Shown: positions 1-8,555, numbered from the stretch's first letter. The stretch: 64,000 nucleotides of DNA from Cyanobacterium stanieri PCC 7202 (GCA_000317655.1 CP003940.1:2055547-2119546); one strand, 5' to 3'. Notes: generated by a model from the sequence alone, not told the origin. Made by a program: numbers and translations.

Positions 1-1028
1 ACCTCCCGTTGCTTAATCAAAGACTTACGACTTTTATGGACAAATTCAATGGGATCCTCAATGGTAATAATATGTTTATTTTGTTCGGCATTGATATAAT
101 CAATCATCGCCGCCAAGGTGGTGGATTTACCAGAACCCGTCGGCCCTGTAATCAAAACTAAACCCTTGTGAGCTTCACACACATCCTTGAAAATAGGGGG
201 CAATTTTAATTGTTCGATGCTCAAAATCTTCAAGGGAATCAAACGCAATACCAACGCATGACCCCTTAAGGTGTCAAACACGTTAATCCTGACCCTTGCA
301 AACTCATATTGAGTCGCCCCGTCAAACTCTAACTCCTTTTTAAATTTTTGGATGTCTTCAGGGCGCAAAATTTCCTGTAACCAACTCATGAAGGTATTAT
401 TATCAATTTCAGGATATTGATCTAGGGTAAGAATTTCCCCACGATCGCGCATACGCACCAATTCACCCACCCCCAAATGTACATCGGAGTATCCCTCATC
501 ATAGGCCATCTTGATCAATTCTTCTAAGGAAGGTTGCCCTGGCGCTCTGACCGCAGGAGGGGTAAGGGGTACATACTCAGACTTGGAAGGCATAGGAGGG
601 TTTAAGGGCGATCGACCAATGGGCGCCCCTCGTTTTACTCCCGTGGGTTCAGGTGTGCTACGAGGTACTGTAGCCCCTCGAGGAGGAATACCCCCAGGAG
701 TACGTGGGCTGGTACTACCATTACCCAAACCAACTCTACTATTACCCAAAGGAGGAACTTTACTAGAGGGATTAATTTGAGTTACGCTTTCCGAATCATC
801 CTCATCATCCAAATCATCATCCAAGGAAAGAGGTTTTCTGTTACCAATATCAATCATATCCCTTTGTATATCGTTGGACGTACTACGGGATGGAAAAGGC
901 ATTTTTCCTAAACTAACTCGGGTTTGATCGTCTTCGTCTTCCTTAACTTTTGAGCTTTGATTGTTGTCGGGAGGTACGAGGGGAGGCAATGGTAAGGGTT
1001 TTTTTGGTCTATCTGCTGAATTGCTCAT
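1..1028 (-). CDS. pilT: Type IV pilus retraction ATPase PilT (C-terminus cut by window edge)
   Basis: Hexameric ATPase that powers type IV pilus retraction and twitching motility at the cytoplasmic base of the pilus. About 342 residues are visible. Residues 1-165 are a Pro/Ser/Gly/Asp-rich, probably disordered extension. The PilT core then begins (SLEELIKMAYDEGYSDVHLG), with Walker A GPTGSGKS near residue 292 and the EDPIEFVH acidic box shortly before the edge. The rest of the ATPase domain lies outside the window. The long N-terminal extension is unlike minimal PilT and may mark a second PilT paralogue, which is inference. The start ATG is at 1028. A small membrane ORF ends 43 bases upstream on the same strand, so the two may be cotranscribed. 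Family assignment is firm; the paralogue is not. Confidence 0.9.
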   Translation of the reverse strand, partial: MSNSADRPKKPLPLPPLVPPDNNQSSKVKEDEDDQTRVSLGKMPFPSRSTSNDIQRDMIDIGNRKPLSLDDDLDDEDDSESVTQINPSSKVPPLGNSRVGLGNGSTSPRTPGGIPPRGATVPRSTPEPTGVKRGAPIGRSPLNPPMPSKSEYVPLTPPAVRAPGQPSLEELIKMAYDEGYSDVHLGVGELVRMRDRGEILTLDQYPEIDNNTFMSWLQEILRPEDIQKFKKELEFDGATQYEFARVRINVFDTLRGHALVLRLIPLKILSIEQLKLPPIFKDVCEAHKGLVLITGPTGSGKSTTLAAMIDYINAEQNKHIITIEDPIEFVHKSRKSLIKQRE

Positions 1029-1071
1029 GGTTCACCGCCATTTATGATGGTTATATCAATTCTCATTATAT

Positions 1072-1236
1072 TTATATAAAACCTCGATGTCTCAAATAGC
1101 GAGAAAATTCGTAATGAGTTGATTGCATCCGTCCATTGCGTTGATTGGCAAAGTCTCTCATCACATCATAGGTGGGGTGTGCCAAAATTATTAATAATGT
1201 TACGGAACCAATAATTTTTAGATATATATTCGACAT
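1072..1236 (-). CDS. Small hydrophobic protein, 54 aa, upstream of pilT
   Basis: Short reading frame from ATG at 1236 to TAA at 1072. A GAGGAA ribosome-binding site lies about 8 bases before the start. The peptide begins MSNIYLKII, has one hydrophobic stretch (about residues 4-20), then a basic, polar tail with several Arg and His residues ending RHRGFI. This looks like a single-pass membrane peptide with a cationic soluble tail. It is on the same strand as pilT with a 43-base gap, so cotranscription is likely. I do not recognise a family, and no function can be assigned from sequence. The good ribosome-binding site and operon position make it credible despite its length. Confidence 0.55.
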   Translation of the reverse strand: MSNIYLKIIGSVTLLIILAHPTYDVMRDFANQRNGRMQSTHYEFSRYLRHRGFI

Positions 1237-1337
1237 AATTAGATTTCCTCAAGGATTTAATGATCGGAATCTGATAGCAGGGTCAGTCAATATTCACTCT
1301 CTATTTAACTGTGACGATCGCCCTTACAAAAAGTTTC

Positions 1338-1991
1338 CTAATATCTTGCTAATGTCCAGTGTCTGGGGGAAGATTGATAAATTTCGACTTGATGCCATTC
1401 TAGCTCATCAATCATCATTTTTACTTCGTCTATGGTCAGCGCCGCATGAAGGGAATCTTCAAATAATTGTTTTTGTCGAGGGCTATAATCCAAATTAGCT
1501 TGGGCTACTAAATCGATAATTTGTTGTCTCGATGAAGGGCGTAATAAGTCTCGAATAAAAACTTTGCCCTCTGGTTTTACTACTCGATCAATTTCTCGAA
1601 ACAAATGGATGGGTTGGGGTATGTGATGGACTAGACTATTGGAGATGACCAAATCGAAAGAATTATCTGCAAAATTTAAGTTTTTACTATCAGCTAATTC
1701 TAATTTTATTTGTTCTTTTTTATTAGCTAAATCAACATTTTTTTGAGCAATTGTTAACATTGAAGGAGCTAAATCGATCGCCCTTATATGACACTCAGGA
1801 AGCAAATCAGAGAGGAGAATAGGTATTCTGGCAGTACCTGTACCAAGGTCTAAAATTAAACTATTTGAAGAGGCCAACTGACTAGCCCCAAGGGCAAAAT
1901 CTTGATTAACTTCCCTAAAATCCATGGAATCATACTCGAGGGCTTCTTCTTCACTGTCCATTACTTCTGGTTCTAGGATGCGATCGATCAT
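1338..1991 (-). CDS. Class I SAM-dependent methyltransferase, 217 aa
   Basis: Rossmann-fold methyltransferase that would bind S-adenosylmethionine. Motif I (LDLGTGTARIPI, about residues 47-58) carries the GxGxx(R) nucleotide-binding loop. It is followed by the acidic motif II loop (RAIDLAPSML) and by DLVISNSLVHHIPQP, the motif IV region of Methyltransf_11/25 members. The length matches stand-alone small-molecule methyltransferases. The substrate cannot be read from sequence; ubiquinone/menaquinone-type and unknown small-molecule enzymes look alike. It starts at ATG 1991 and is separated from gnd by a hairpin at 2083-2103. Confidence 0.8.
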   Translation of the reverse strand: MIDRILEPEVMDSEEEALEYDSMDFREVNQDFALGASQLASSNSLILDLGTGTARIPILLSDLLPECHIRAIDLAPSMLTIAQKNVDLANKKEQIKLELADSKNLNFADNSFDLVISNSLVHHIPQPIHLFREIDRVVKPEGKVFIRDLLRPSSRQQIIDLVAQANLDYSPRQKQLFEDSLHAALTIDEVKMMIDELEWHQVEIYQSSPRHWTLARY

Positions 1992-2082
1992 AAAATTGTT
2001 AGAGTTGTGAATAAATTGAATGAAAAGATCAGTATTTTTTTCGGTGTAAATTACTTGGTCAACAACAGTTAAATATTATTAA

Positions 2083-2103
2083 GGGTTGAACAATGTTCAA
2101 CCC
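2083..2103 (-). terminator. Hairpin downstream of gnd
   Basis: Perfect 9-bp inverted repeat GGGTTGAAC / GTTCAACCC with a 3-base loop, 17 bases past the gnd stop. On the minus strand it is followed by AT-rich sequence but no clean T-run. It is either a weak terminator or a 3'-end stabilising stem. Confidence 0.4.
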
Positions 2104-2119
2104 CTACGGGTTTGGATTT

Positions 2120-3541
2120 TTAACCATCCATCCATTCGGTGTGGAAAAATTCTCCACGGGGTTTATCGGTGCGCTCATAGGTATGCGCTCCAAAATAATC
2201 CCTTTGGGCTTGGGTTAAATTTTGAGGTAATCTTTCACTGCGATAACTATCAAAATAATCAAGAGAAGCGTTAAACGCAGGGGCAGGAATACCCATGGAT
2301 GTCGCCATCATCAACACATCTCGCCATGCCTGTTGACGATCTAAGATACTTTGTTTAAACTCAGGGGCAAGAAGTAGATTAGCTAAATCAGGATTATCAG
2401 AAAAAGCCTTATTGATTTTGCCTAAAAATCCAGCCTTGATAATACAACCTCCTTTCCAGATTCGGGCTACTTCAGGGAGATTAATATTAAAGTTAAACTC
2501 CTCCGATGCCTTGGCAATTAATGCCATACCTTGGGCATAGGAACACATTTTAGAACAATATAGGGCATCCCGAATTTTGGGAATAAAACTCTCCACGTCT
2601 CCATTAAAGGCAGAGGTTACGGCTTTTAATTCTTGAGATGCTTTGATTCTTTGCTCCTTAAAACCTGAAATTACCCTAGCATTTACCGCCGCATAGATGG
2701 TGGGAATAGGTACAGCTAATTCTAATGAGCTTACCACAGTCCAGCGCCCCGTACCCTTTTGCCCTGCCGCATCTAGGATTAAATCAATGAGGTGTATTCC
2801 AGTGTCAGGATCTTTTTTGGGGAAGATATTGGCGGTAATATCGATGAGGAAGGAATCTAACTCCTCGGTTTTATTCCAGTCGCTAAATACTTCATGGAGT
2901 CTGTCATTGCTCAAACCTAAACCATTTTTGAGTAAATCATAGGCTTCGGCGATTAACTGCATATCACCATATTCGATGCCATTATGTACCATTTTCACAT
3001 AATGCCCGGCGCCCCCCGGTCCTATATAAGTTACACAAGGCCCATCATCTACTTGGGCGGCGATTTTGGTGAGGATAGGTTCTAACTCTGCGTAAGCGGA
3101 TTGAGTACCCCCCGGCATGAGAGAAGGGCCATTAAGCGCCCCTTCTTCTCCACCACTTACACCCATACCCATAAAGCCTAAACCTGTGGCTTCTAATTCT
3201 TGGGTACGTCTTTCGGTGTCATTATAAAGGGAGTTACCGCCATCAATGATCATGTCTCCTTCTTGGAGGAGGGGTTTTAATTGTTGAATGACGGCATCCA
3301 CTGGGCCCCCTGCTTTTACCATCACCAAAATTTTGCGGGGGCGCTCGAGGATTTGCACAAATTCCTCTAGGGAATAGGCGGCTTTGATGTCTTTTCCTTT
3401 TGCCCTAGTAGCCATGAAATTTTCGGTTTTATCAGGGCTACGGTTATACACAGCAATGGGAAAACCCCTACTTTCTACATTAAGAGCTAGGTTTTCACCC
3501 ATTACGGCTAGTCCAATTACTCCAAAGGTTCTTTTAGTCAT
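2120..3541 (-). CDS. gnd: 6-phosphogluconate dehydrogenase, decarboxylating
   Basis: Oxidises 6-phosphogluconate to ribulose 5-phosphate and CO2 with NADP+, the third step of the oxidative pentose phosphate pathway and the main NADPH source of cyanobacteria in the dark. At 473 aa it has the usual family length. The N-terminal Rossmann fold has GLAVMGENLALN (about residues 10-21). IDGGNSLYNDTERR follows near residue 100. The catalytic region GAGHYVKMVHNGIEYGDMQ carries the conserved Lys and Asn, and the C-terminal end FHTEW is typical. The start at ATG 3541 gives a full N-terminus. It appears monocistronic. Confidence 0.97.
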   Translation of the reverse strand: MTKRTFGVIGLAVMGENLALNVESRGFPIAVYNRSPDKTENFMATRAKGKDIKAAYSLEEFVQILERPRKILVMVKAGGPVDAVIQQLKPLLQEGDMIIDGGNSLYNDTERRTQELEATGLGFMGMGVSGGEEGALNGPSLMPGGTQSAYAELEPILTKIAAQVDDGPCVTYIGPGGAGHYVKMVHNGIEYGDMQLIAEAYDLLKNGLGLSNDRLHEVFSDWNKTEELDSFLIDITANIFPKKDPDTGIHLIDLILDAAGQKGTGRWTVVSSLELAVPIPTIYAAVNARVISGFKEQRIKASQELKAVTSAFNGDVESFIPKIRDALYCSKMCSYAQGMALIAKASEEFNFNINLPEVARIWKGGCIIKAGFLGKINKAFSDNPDLANLLLAPEFKQSILDRQQAWRDVLMMATSMGIPAPAFNASLDYFDSYRSERLPQNLTQAQRDYFGAHTYERTDKPRGEFFHTEWMDG

Positions 3542-3616
3542 AAAAAATGTGTATGCTTAATATCTATTACCCTTTCAGGTTAACTTGATATTCTGGTTTT
3601 GTTTACTAAGAGAATG

Positions 3617-3690
3617 TTAAAAAAACTCTGGCATAACATTTTTTGGTTAAGGCGGGGAATGGGCAATAGTAGGGTGGGCAATGCCCACCA
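3617..3690 (+). repeat. Degenerate partial copy of the miniature element, with hairpin
   Basis: ATAACATTTTTTGGTTAAGG at 3633-3652 and the following GGGCAATAG closely resemble the interior of the full element at 59944-60074. The preceding terminal repeat is decayed, and no right terminal repeat is seen. A perfect 7-bp hairpin GGTGGGC/GCCCACC with loop AAT occupies 3673-3689. The stretch lies between gnd and aroA and may fold in the aroA leader. Confidence 0.45.
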
Positions 3691-3768
3691 TTTCTGAATG
3701 TAATCTATAATAAAACTTCCCTATCTCCCCAATCTGGCAAGAGTTTGGTAAGATCTAAATTTCAATTA

Positions 3769-5118
3769 ATGTTCGGAGATGTTGATTTTACTGTGATTAA
3801 ACTGATTAAAACTCCCCAAGAAGACCAGTTGGTAATTGAGCATAATGGCGATGGTTTGAAGGGTACTATTTCTATCCCGGGGGATAAGTCGATTTCCCAT
3901 CGTGCCTTGATGTTAGGGGCGATCGCCTCTGGACAAACCACCATCGAAGGATTATTATTAGGAGAAGATCCCCGCAGTACGGCAAAATGTTTTCAGGCCA
4001 TGGGGGCAACCATATCAGAGTTAAACACAGAAAAAGTAATTGTCGAAGGCATTGGCACTCAAGGATTACAAGAACCCACGGACATCCTTGATGCGGGTAA
4101 TTCGGGAACTACCATGCGCCTGATGTTGGGCTTGTTGGCATCCCAACCGGGTAAATTTTTCACGGTGACGGGGGATAATTCCCTACGCTCTCGCCCCATG
4201 TCTCGGGTGGTTAAACCTTTACAACAGATGGGGGCTTTAATCTACGGTAGAAAGGACAATCAAAACGCTCCCTTGGCGGTGGTTGGACAAAATTTAAAAC
4301 CCATCCATTACCACTCCCCCATCGCCAGCGCTCAGGTAAAATCCTGTATTTTGTTGGCAGGGTTGATGAGTGAGGGGAAAACCACCGTTACCGAACCTGC
4401 TCTATCACGGGATCACAGCGAAAGGATGTTACGGGCTTTTGGGGCAAAATTGGACATTGACCCTGACACTAATAGCGTTACCATTGAAGGTAAAACTCCC
4501 CTCATCGGGCAAAAGGTAATTGTACCGGGGGATATAAGCTCGGCGGCTTTTTGGCTGGTGGCAGGGGCGATCGCACCTAATTCGGATTTATTGATTGAAA
4601 ATGTGGGGGTAAACCCTACCCGTGTGGGCATTTTGGAGGCTTTGCAGATGATGGGGGCTGATATTACCCTCGAAAATCAACGGGAAGCGGCAGGAGAACC
4701 CGTGGCAGATTTACGGGTAAAATCGAGTAAATTAAAGGGTTGTACCATCGCAGGGGATATAATTCCCCGTCTCATTGATGAGGTGCCTATTTTGGCGGTG
4801 GCGGCTTGTTTTGCCGAAGGTACTACCAAAATTAAGGATGCAGAGGAGTTGAGGGTAAAAGAGAGCGATCGCCTTGCGGTGATGGCGTTAGAATTGGGTA
4901 AAATGGGGGCAAAAATTAGCGAATTTCCTGATGGTTTAGAAATTACTGGGGGAAATCCTCTCAGTGGTGCTGATGTAGATAGTTTTACCGACCATCGTAT
5001 TGCTATGAGTTTGGCGATCGCCGCCTTGATGGCAAAAGGACAAACCACCATCCACCGCGCCGATGCGGCTTCCATTTCTTATCCCACCTTTGTGGACACC
5101 TTACAGGCATTAACCTAA
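3769..5118 (+). CDS. aroA: 3-phosphoshikimate 1-carboxyvinyltransferase (EPSP synthase)
   Basis: Transfers enolpyruvate from PEP to shikimate 3-phosphate, the sixth step of the shikimate pathway. The N-terminal signature [15 protein letters not shown], the [18 protein letters not shown] motif, [13 protein letters not shown], and the C-terminal [10 protein letters not shown] and DHRIAMS blocks are all intact. Length is 449 aa from ATG 3769. The frame is open to a TTG at 3745, and a GTG at 3793 follows a GGAG, so the exact start is uncertain. The stop codon TAA (5116-5118) lies inside the left terminal repeat of the miniature element at 5115-5371, so the insertion touches the end of this gene. 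A degenerate related repeat lies upstream. Confidence 0.96.
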   Translation: MFGDVDFTVIKLIKTPQEDQLVIEHNGDGLKGTISIPGDKSISHRALMLGAIASGQTTIEGLLLGEDPRSTAKCFQAMGATISELNTEKVIVEGIGTQGLQEPTDILDAGNSGTTMRLMLGLLASQPGKFFTVTGDNSLRSRPMSRVVKPLQQMGALIYGRKDNQNAPLAVVGQNLKPIHYHSPIASAQVKSCILLAGLMSEGKTTVTEPALSRDHSERMLRAFGAKLDIDPDTNSVTIEGKTPLIGQKVIVPGDISSAAFWLVAGAIAPNSDLLIENVGVNPTRVGILEALQMMGADITLENQREAAGEPVADLRVKSSKLKGCTIAGDIIPRLIDEVPILAVAACFAEGTTKIKDAEELRVKESDRLAVMALELGKMGAKISEFPDGLEITGGNPLSGADVDSFTDHRIAMSLAIAALMAKGQTTIHRADAASISYPTFVDTLQALT

Positions 5119-5371
5119 CTCGAGTTCGGGATAACATTTTTAGTCTTTACAAATAAAGGTGTCGGGTATCGGGTATCAGGTGTTAGGTTAAAGAATTTAC
5201 AAAAAGTCTATGTTAGGGGTTGATGAAAAAGTGGGGTCATGAGGGAGAATTGACAATGAACAATGAACAATGAACAAACTATGACCTGCCACCTGCAACC
5301 TGCCGCCTGTACGGACGTAGCATGCTACGTCCCCTACCATACTGACAACCATTATCCCGAACTGAGGTTAA
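5115..5371 (+). mobile_element. Miniature inverted-repeat element, copy A
   Basis: Bounded by about 20-bp imperfect terminal inverted repeats. The left is TAACTCGAGTTCGGGATAA (5116-5134). The right is TTATCCCGAACTGAGGTTAA (5352-5371). It encodes no transposase. The interior holds short tandem-like repeats (GGTATC..., CAATGAA..., ACCTGC...) and a perfect 20-base palindrome, GGACGTAGCATGCTACGTCC, at 5313-5332. Copy B at 11039-11280 is almost identical over its whole length, which points to recent movement. The ends are flanked by TA/TTAA, suggesting TA or TTAA target sites. Confidence 0.75.
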
Positions 5372-5400
5372 ATAACCTCTCAATTAGGGATAATAAGAAG

Positions 5401-6153
5401 ATGACAAAACCCCTCACTCTCATTCAAATCAGTGATGCGCACTTATTACCTGATTCCACACAATACCTGCGGGGAGAGAACCCTTGGTATAACTTACAAA
5501 GGGTATTAGAACAAGTGAAAAGCCATTCCCCAGATGGATTGTTGCTCACAGGAGACTTGGCAGACGGAGGAAGTGCGATCGCCTATAAAAACCTACAAAA
5601 AGCCATGGCAGAGTTTGATTGCCCTATTTATTGGTTACATGGCAACCACGATGATATTAATCAACTCAAATGTATTTTAACCCCATCCCAACCCTTGGGT
5701 TATCAAACCATTAACTTAGGTAGTTGGCGACTATTATTACTAGACTCAGTATTAATCAGTGCAAAATTTGGTGAGGGTTATCTGCCAGAAGTTCAACTGC
5801 AATGGTTAGAAAAAGAATTACAACAACACCCCCACAAACCCACCATCATCACCCTTCATCATCATCCTATCCCCACAGGTATCGATTGGGTAGATCAAAT
5901 TGGAGTCAAAAACGGTACTGATTTAGTTCGTTTACTAGATTCATTTTCTCAGGTGCGCTTCGTCCTATTTGGGCATATTCACCACGCACTCCACCATCGC
6001 CATTCTCATATAGACTTTTTTGGTTGCCCTTCTACCTTCTCTCAAGTCATTCCTCCTAAACCTTCCCTTAATGATCATTTACCAGGTTTCCGTCTTATTC
6101 ATTTATGGAATGATGGTCATTTTCATACCCAAGTTGAAAGGATTAATCAATAG
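5401..6153 (+). CDS. CpdA-like calcineurin-fold phosphoesterase, 250 aa
   Basis: Metallophosphoesterase of the class III cyclic-nucleotide phosphodiesterase type. The metal-binding motifs occur in order: ISDAH (D-x-H), LTGDLADGG, LHGNHDD, TLHHHP and FGHIHHALHH. These match the D-x-H / GD / GNHD / H / GHxH pattern of cAMP phosphodiesterases. The chosen ATG at 5401 places the first motif about ten residues from the start, as in the family. A longer in-frame start at 5263 lies wholly in the miniature element and is judged spurious. Substrate (cAMP or another phosphoester) is inferred from the family. Confidence 0.85.
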   Translation: MTKPLTLIQISDAHLLPDSTQYLRGENPWYNLQRVLEQVKSHSPDGLLLTGDLADGGSAIAYKNLQKAMAEFDCPIYWLHGNHDDINQLKCILTPSQPLGYQTINLGSWRLLLLDSVLISAKFGEGYLPEVQLQWLEKELQQHPHKPTIITLHHHPIPTGIDWVDQIGVKNGTDLVRLLDSFSQVRFVLFGHIHHALHHRHSHIDFFGCPSTFSQVIPPKPSLNDHLPGFRLIHLWNDGHFHTQVERINQ

Positions 6154-6242
6154 CATTGACAAGTCTCACAGAATTGGAGGATTTAGCGGACAAAACCATA
6201 ATCTTTTTAATAACTTATCACCTGAATTTGATATAAATGGTT

Positions 6243-6686
6243 TTATCTATTAATAACTTTGAGAGTAAAAGGATGTTGATTTCCGTCTGACTCCCCCACA
6301 TAAATAGAATATTGCCCGGGCGCCCATACCCCACCCATTTGTGGTAATTTTCCTGCCCCCACATCCCCTAAAATACAGGTGCGATCGCCTCTATTTGGGC
6401 CTAAAATCAATAAAGTGGGTTTACCCTGACTAGCTTCAACCCGAAGATGAAGAGAATAATTTTGCTCACTTAGATTAATAACATGGTTAGGATTACCAGC
6501 AATATAACCGCAGTCACCACTATTAACACTACCGCCCATATTGCCACTAATTTCTCTATTAAGACTCTGTGCCATGGCAAAAGGAGCAAGGAAAGAGCCA
6601 CAGAAAAGGAATACACATAGAGTATGTAATGCCGTCAAACCAGTATTCTCATATCTAAAAGGAAAGAGAAAAAATTTATAATTCAT
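6243..6686 (-). CDS. Hypothetical secreted protein, 147 aa
   Basis: The N-terminus has a basic/aromatic region and a hydrophobic core ending FLAPFAMAQ, a likely signal peptidase I site near residue 40, so the mature protein is probably periplasmic or secreted. The mature part has two Cys residues (in SGDCGYIAGNP and DRTCILGD) that could form a disulfide. It also has motifs (YSLHLRVEAS, PQMGGVWAPGQYSIYVGE) that look like a small beta-sandwich. I do not recognise a named family. It converges with the phosphoesterase and is divergent from sufE. Confidence 0.65.
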   Translation of the reverse strand: MNYKFFLFPFRYENTGLTALHTLCVFLFCGSFLAPFAMAQSLNREISGNMGGSVNSGDCGYIAGNPNHVINLSEQNYSLHLRVEASQGKPTLLILGPNRGDRTCILGDVGAGKLPQMGGVWAPGQYSIYVGESDGNQHPFTLKVINR

Positions 6687-6769
6687 TTTAGTTCGTCTTT
6701 TTTTTTCCTGCTTTCTATCCTAGACTAGAAAGTAAGCTAAAATGTTCTCTATATTTACAATTCGATAAA

Positions 6770-7198
6770 ATGGCTTCCAATTCCGCAACCAGACCCGAAA
6801 AATTAGATAAGATTGTTCAGAAATTTAAGCGTAGAGAAAATCCCAAGCAAAAATACGAGCAGTTGTTATGGTATGCCAAAAAATTAGAACCATTACCAGA
6901 TACGGCTAAAACTGCGGAAAATAAAGTTTCTGGCTGTGTTTCCCAAGTGTACATTATTGCCAACACAAAAGATGGTCAAATTTTTTATCAGGGGGATTCT
7001 GATGCCCAATTGGTTAAAGGATTAGTGGCTTTTCTGATTGAATCTTTGAATGGTTTAACCCCCCAAGAAATTGTTACCATTGAGCCTGATTTCATTGAAG
7101 AAACTGGATTACAAGCAAGTTTAACTCCCTCCCGTGCCAATGGTTTTTTGAATATCTTTAAGAAAATGCAACAGTTGGCTCTTCTTTCTCTGGGTTAG
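6770..7198 (+). CDS. sufE: Cysteine desulfurase sulfur acceptor SufE
   Basis: Accepts persulfide sulfur from SufS and stimulates it for Fe-S cluster assembly by the SUF system. At 142 aa it is the normal length. The conserved loop ENKVSGCVSQVYI (about residues 50-62) carries the acceptor Cys. IVTIEPDFIEETGLQASLTPSRANGFLNI is the C-terminal SufE signature. ATG at 6770 is the natural start. The gene stands alone; no other suf genes are in the window. Its end is 3 bases from the convergent DUF4336 gene. Confidence 0.93.
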   Translation: MASNSATRPEKLDKIVQKFKRRENPKQKYEQLLWYAKKLEPLPDTAKTAENKVSGCVSQVYIIANTKDGQIFYQGDSDAQLVKGLVAFLIESLNGLTPQEIVTIEPDFIEETGLQASLTPSRANGFLNIFKKMQQLALLSLG

Positions 7199-7201
7199 AG
7201 A

Positions 7202-7957
7202 TCAAAAATTCTTAAGCCAACGAAATGCCCTTTTCAATTCTGCACTTCCATTTTGTTGATACCAACGACCATGGGCAATAATAATACTCTCAGGATTCCA
7301 CATCAACATCTGTTCTAAAGCCTTATTTAATCGGGCTTTATGACCAAAAAAGGTAAACCGCAGATCCAAGGGCATTTTTCCATCAGGGTCAGCATTTCCT
7401 GCCAATTTAAAGGGGATATGTAACCATTTCGAGACTTTGTGGAGTTCAAAATTTTCAATTAAATCTGTGAGAATAAGGGTTTTACTGAGGGGGTGGAAAA
7501 AAAGAACTTCCTCTAAAAAATTTCCTCGCAGATGATGTTGTTTTATTTCTTGTTGCCAAGGAACAGAATCTTCTAATTTTTTCTCGAACTTAATGGGTAT
7601 ATGATTCTGTTTCGCTCGTTTTTCTACTCCCCAAGATGCCCAACTAATAGCATCAGGATAAACTTTTGCCCAATAGGGAATATGGGTATAGTGTAGCTTA
7701 TTTGGGGAGATTAAATGTCGAACTTGTCCTAGTTGATCAATTTCTTCTTTCAGATTATCGGTTAATAAAGTGGGTGAATGTATCCACAAATCATCGTTTT
7801 TTAGGCGAATAATAGTCATTCGGGTGGGAAAAGGCAGATAAATTCCTGCAAAAATGGACATTTGCACCACTGGAGCATCTACAATCCAAATATTATCGCC
7901 AACAGTTTTTAGTTGGTTGATAGGTTCGTACAAACTTATGGCATTAGAGTTGATCAT
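7202..7957 (-). CDS. DUF4336 domain protein, 251 aa
   Basis: The protein resembles DUF4336 members (IWIVDAPVVQMSIFAGIYLPF near the N-terminus, IRLKNDDLWIHSPT, then LISPNKLHYTHIPYWAKVYPDA). These are considered distant relatives of the metallo-beta-lactamase fold with an altered metal site. Here HYTHIPYW, a late HPLSKTLILTDLIEN and IIAHGRWY retain metal-site-like His and Asp positions. No biochemical role is established to my knowledge. The gene starts 9 bases after the upstream membrane-protein gene, so the pair almost certainly forms an operon under the divergent TetR operator at 8556-8596. Confidence 0.75.
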   Translation of the reverse strand: MINSNAISLYEPINQLKTVGDNIWIVDAPVVQMSIFAGIYLPFPTRMTIIRLKNDDLWIHSPTLLTDNLKEEIDQLGQVRHLISPNKLHYTHIPYWAKVYPDAISWASWGVEKRAKQNHIPIKFEKKLEDSVPWQQEIKQHHLRGNFLEEVLFFHPLSKTLILTDLIENFELHKVSKWLHIPFKLAGNADPDGKMPLDLRFTFFGHKARLNKALEQMLMWNPESIIIAHGRWYQQNGSAELKRAFRWLKNF

Positions 7958-7966
7958 AAGACAATT

Positions 7967-8548
7967 TTATATTTGTTGGATAGGTTTTTCTTGAATTAAA
8001 TGACTTATTAAAATTTTCAGGAAGAAAAGGTTTAAAAACCACTCTAGTCCAAGGGTAGGAGTAAATAAATAGCAATTACCTAGTAACACTATGGTGTAAC
8101 AACCCATTGCTACAGGACGTTGCAGGGTGAGGGGAGTTTTGAGAATAATTGTTGAAGCCATTAAAAGATATATAGAAACTGTAATCCAAAAAATAATATC
8201 GCCCCCACGAAATATCCACGCTACCAAGGCTATATGCACTAGATGCAGGGTGACAAAAGAAAAGTGTTGCCAAAACCCCTGACTGGGACGGTGATACCAT
8301 TGTTTAGCTGTATTGGTGGCATTGGTGATTATACCCCCTACTAAATCTAAGGCGAGTAAACCTGCGAAAAGTATTTGTATGATATGCCAATCTATACCAT
8401 TAATTAAACTGTAATAGGGCAGGGCGATCGCACTTAGCACCGCAGGAAAAAATTGCAACCATAATTCACCACTGGTAGCATTTTCCCCTGCTATTTGATC
8501 AATGATTTTTTTCCACCCTCCACGGGTTACTAAATTATTGTTATTCAT
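7967..8548 (-). CDS. Polytopic membrane protein, 193 aa, TetR-linked
   Basis: About five hydrophobic segments are visible. Between them lies a striking conserved-looking polar block, DLVGGIITNATNTAKQWYHR, soon followed by FWQHFSF and TLHLVHIALVAW. The clustered His residues could bind metal or heme in the membrane, which is inference. I do not recognise the family. The ATG at 8548 is preceded by a GAGG ribosome-binding site about 5 bases away. The DUF4336 gene follows after 9 bases. Upstream is the perfect inverted repeat at 8556-8596 and a divergent TetR gene, so expression is probably repressed by that regulator. Confidence 0.7.
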   Translation of the reverse strand: MNNNNLVTRGGWKKIIDQIAGENATSGELWLQFFPAVLSAIALPYYSLINGIDWHIIQILFAGLLALDLVGGIITNATNTAKQWYHRPSQGFWQHFSFVTLHLVHIALVAWIFRGGDIIFWITVSIYLLMASTIILKTPLTLQRPVAMGCYTIVLLGNCYLFTPTLGLEWFLNLFFLKILISHLIQEKPIQQI

Positions 8549-8555
8549 CTTTACC

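Noticed and set aside
1172-1498. Plus-strand ORF of 108 aa
   Set aside because: It is antisense to the small ORF upstream of pilT and to the methyltransferase, with no motif or ribosome-binding site.
5263-5400. 46-residue N-terminal extension of the phosphoesterase
   Set aside because: It lies within the miniature element, is not phosphoesterase-like, and the family N-terminus begins at ATG 5401.
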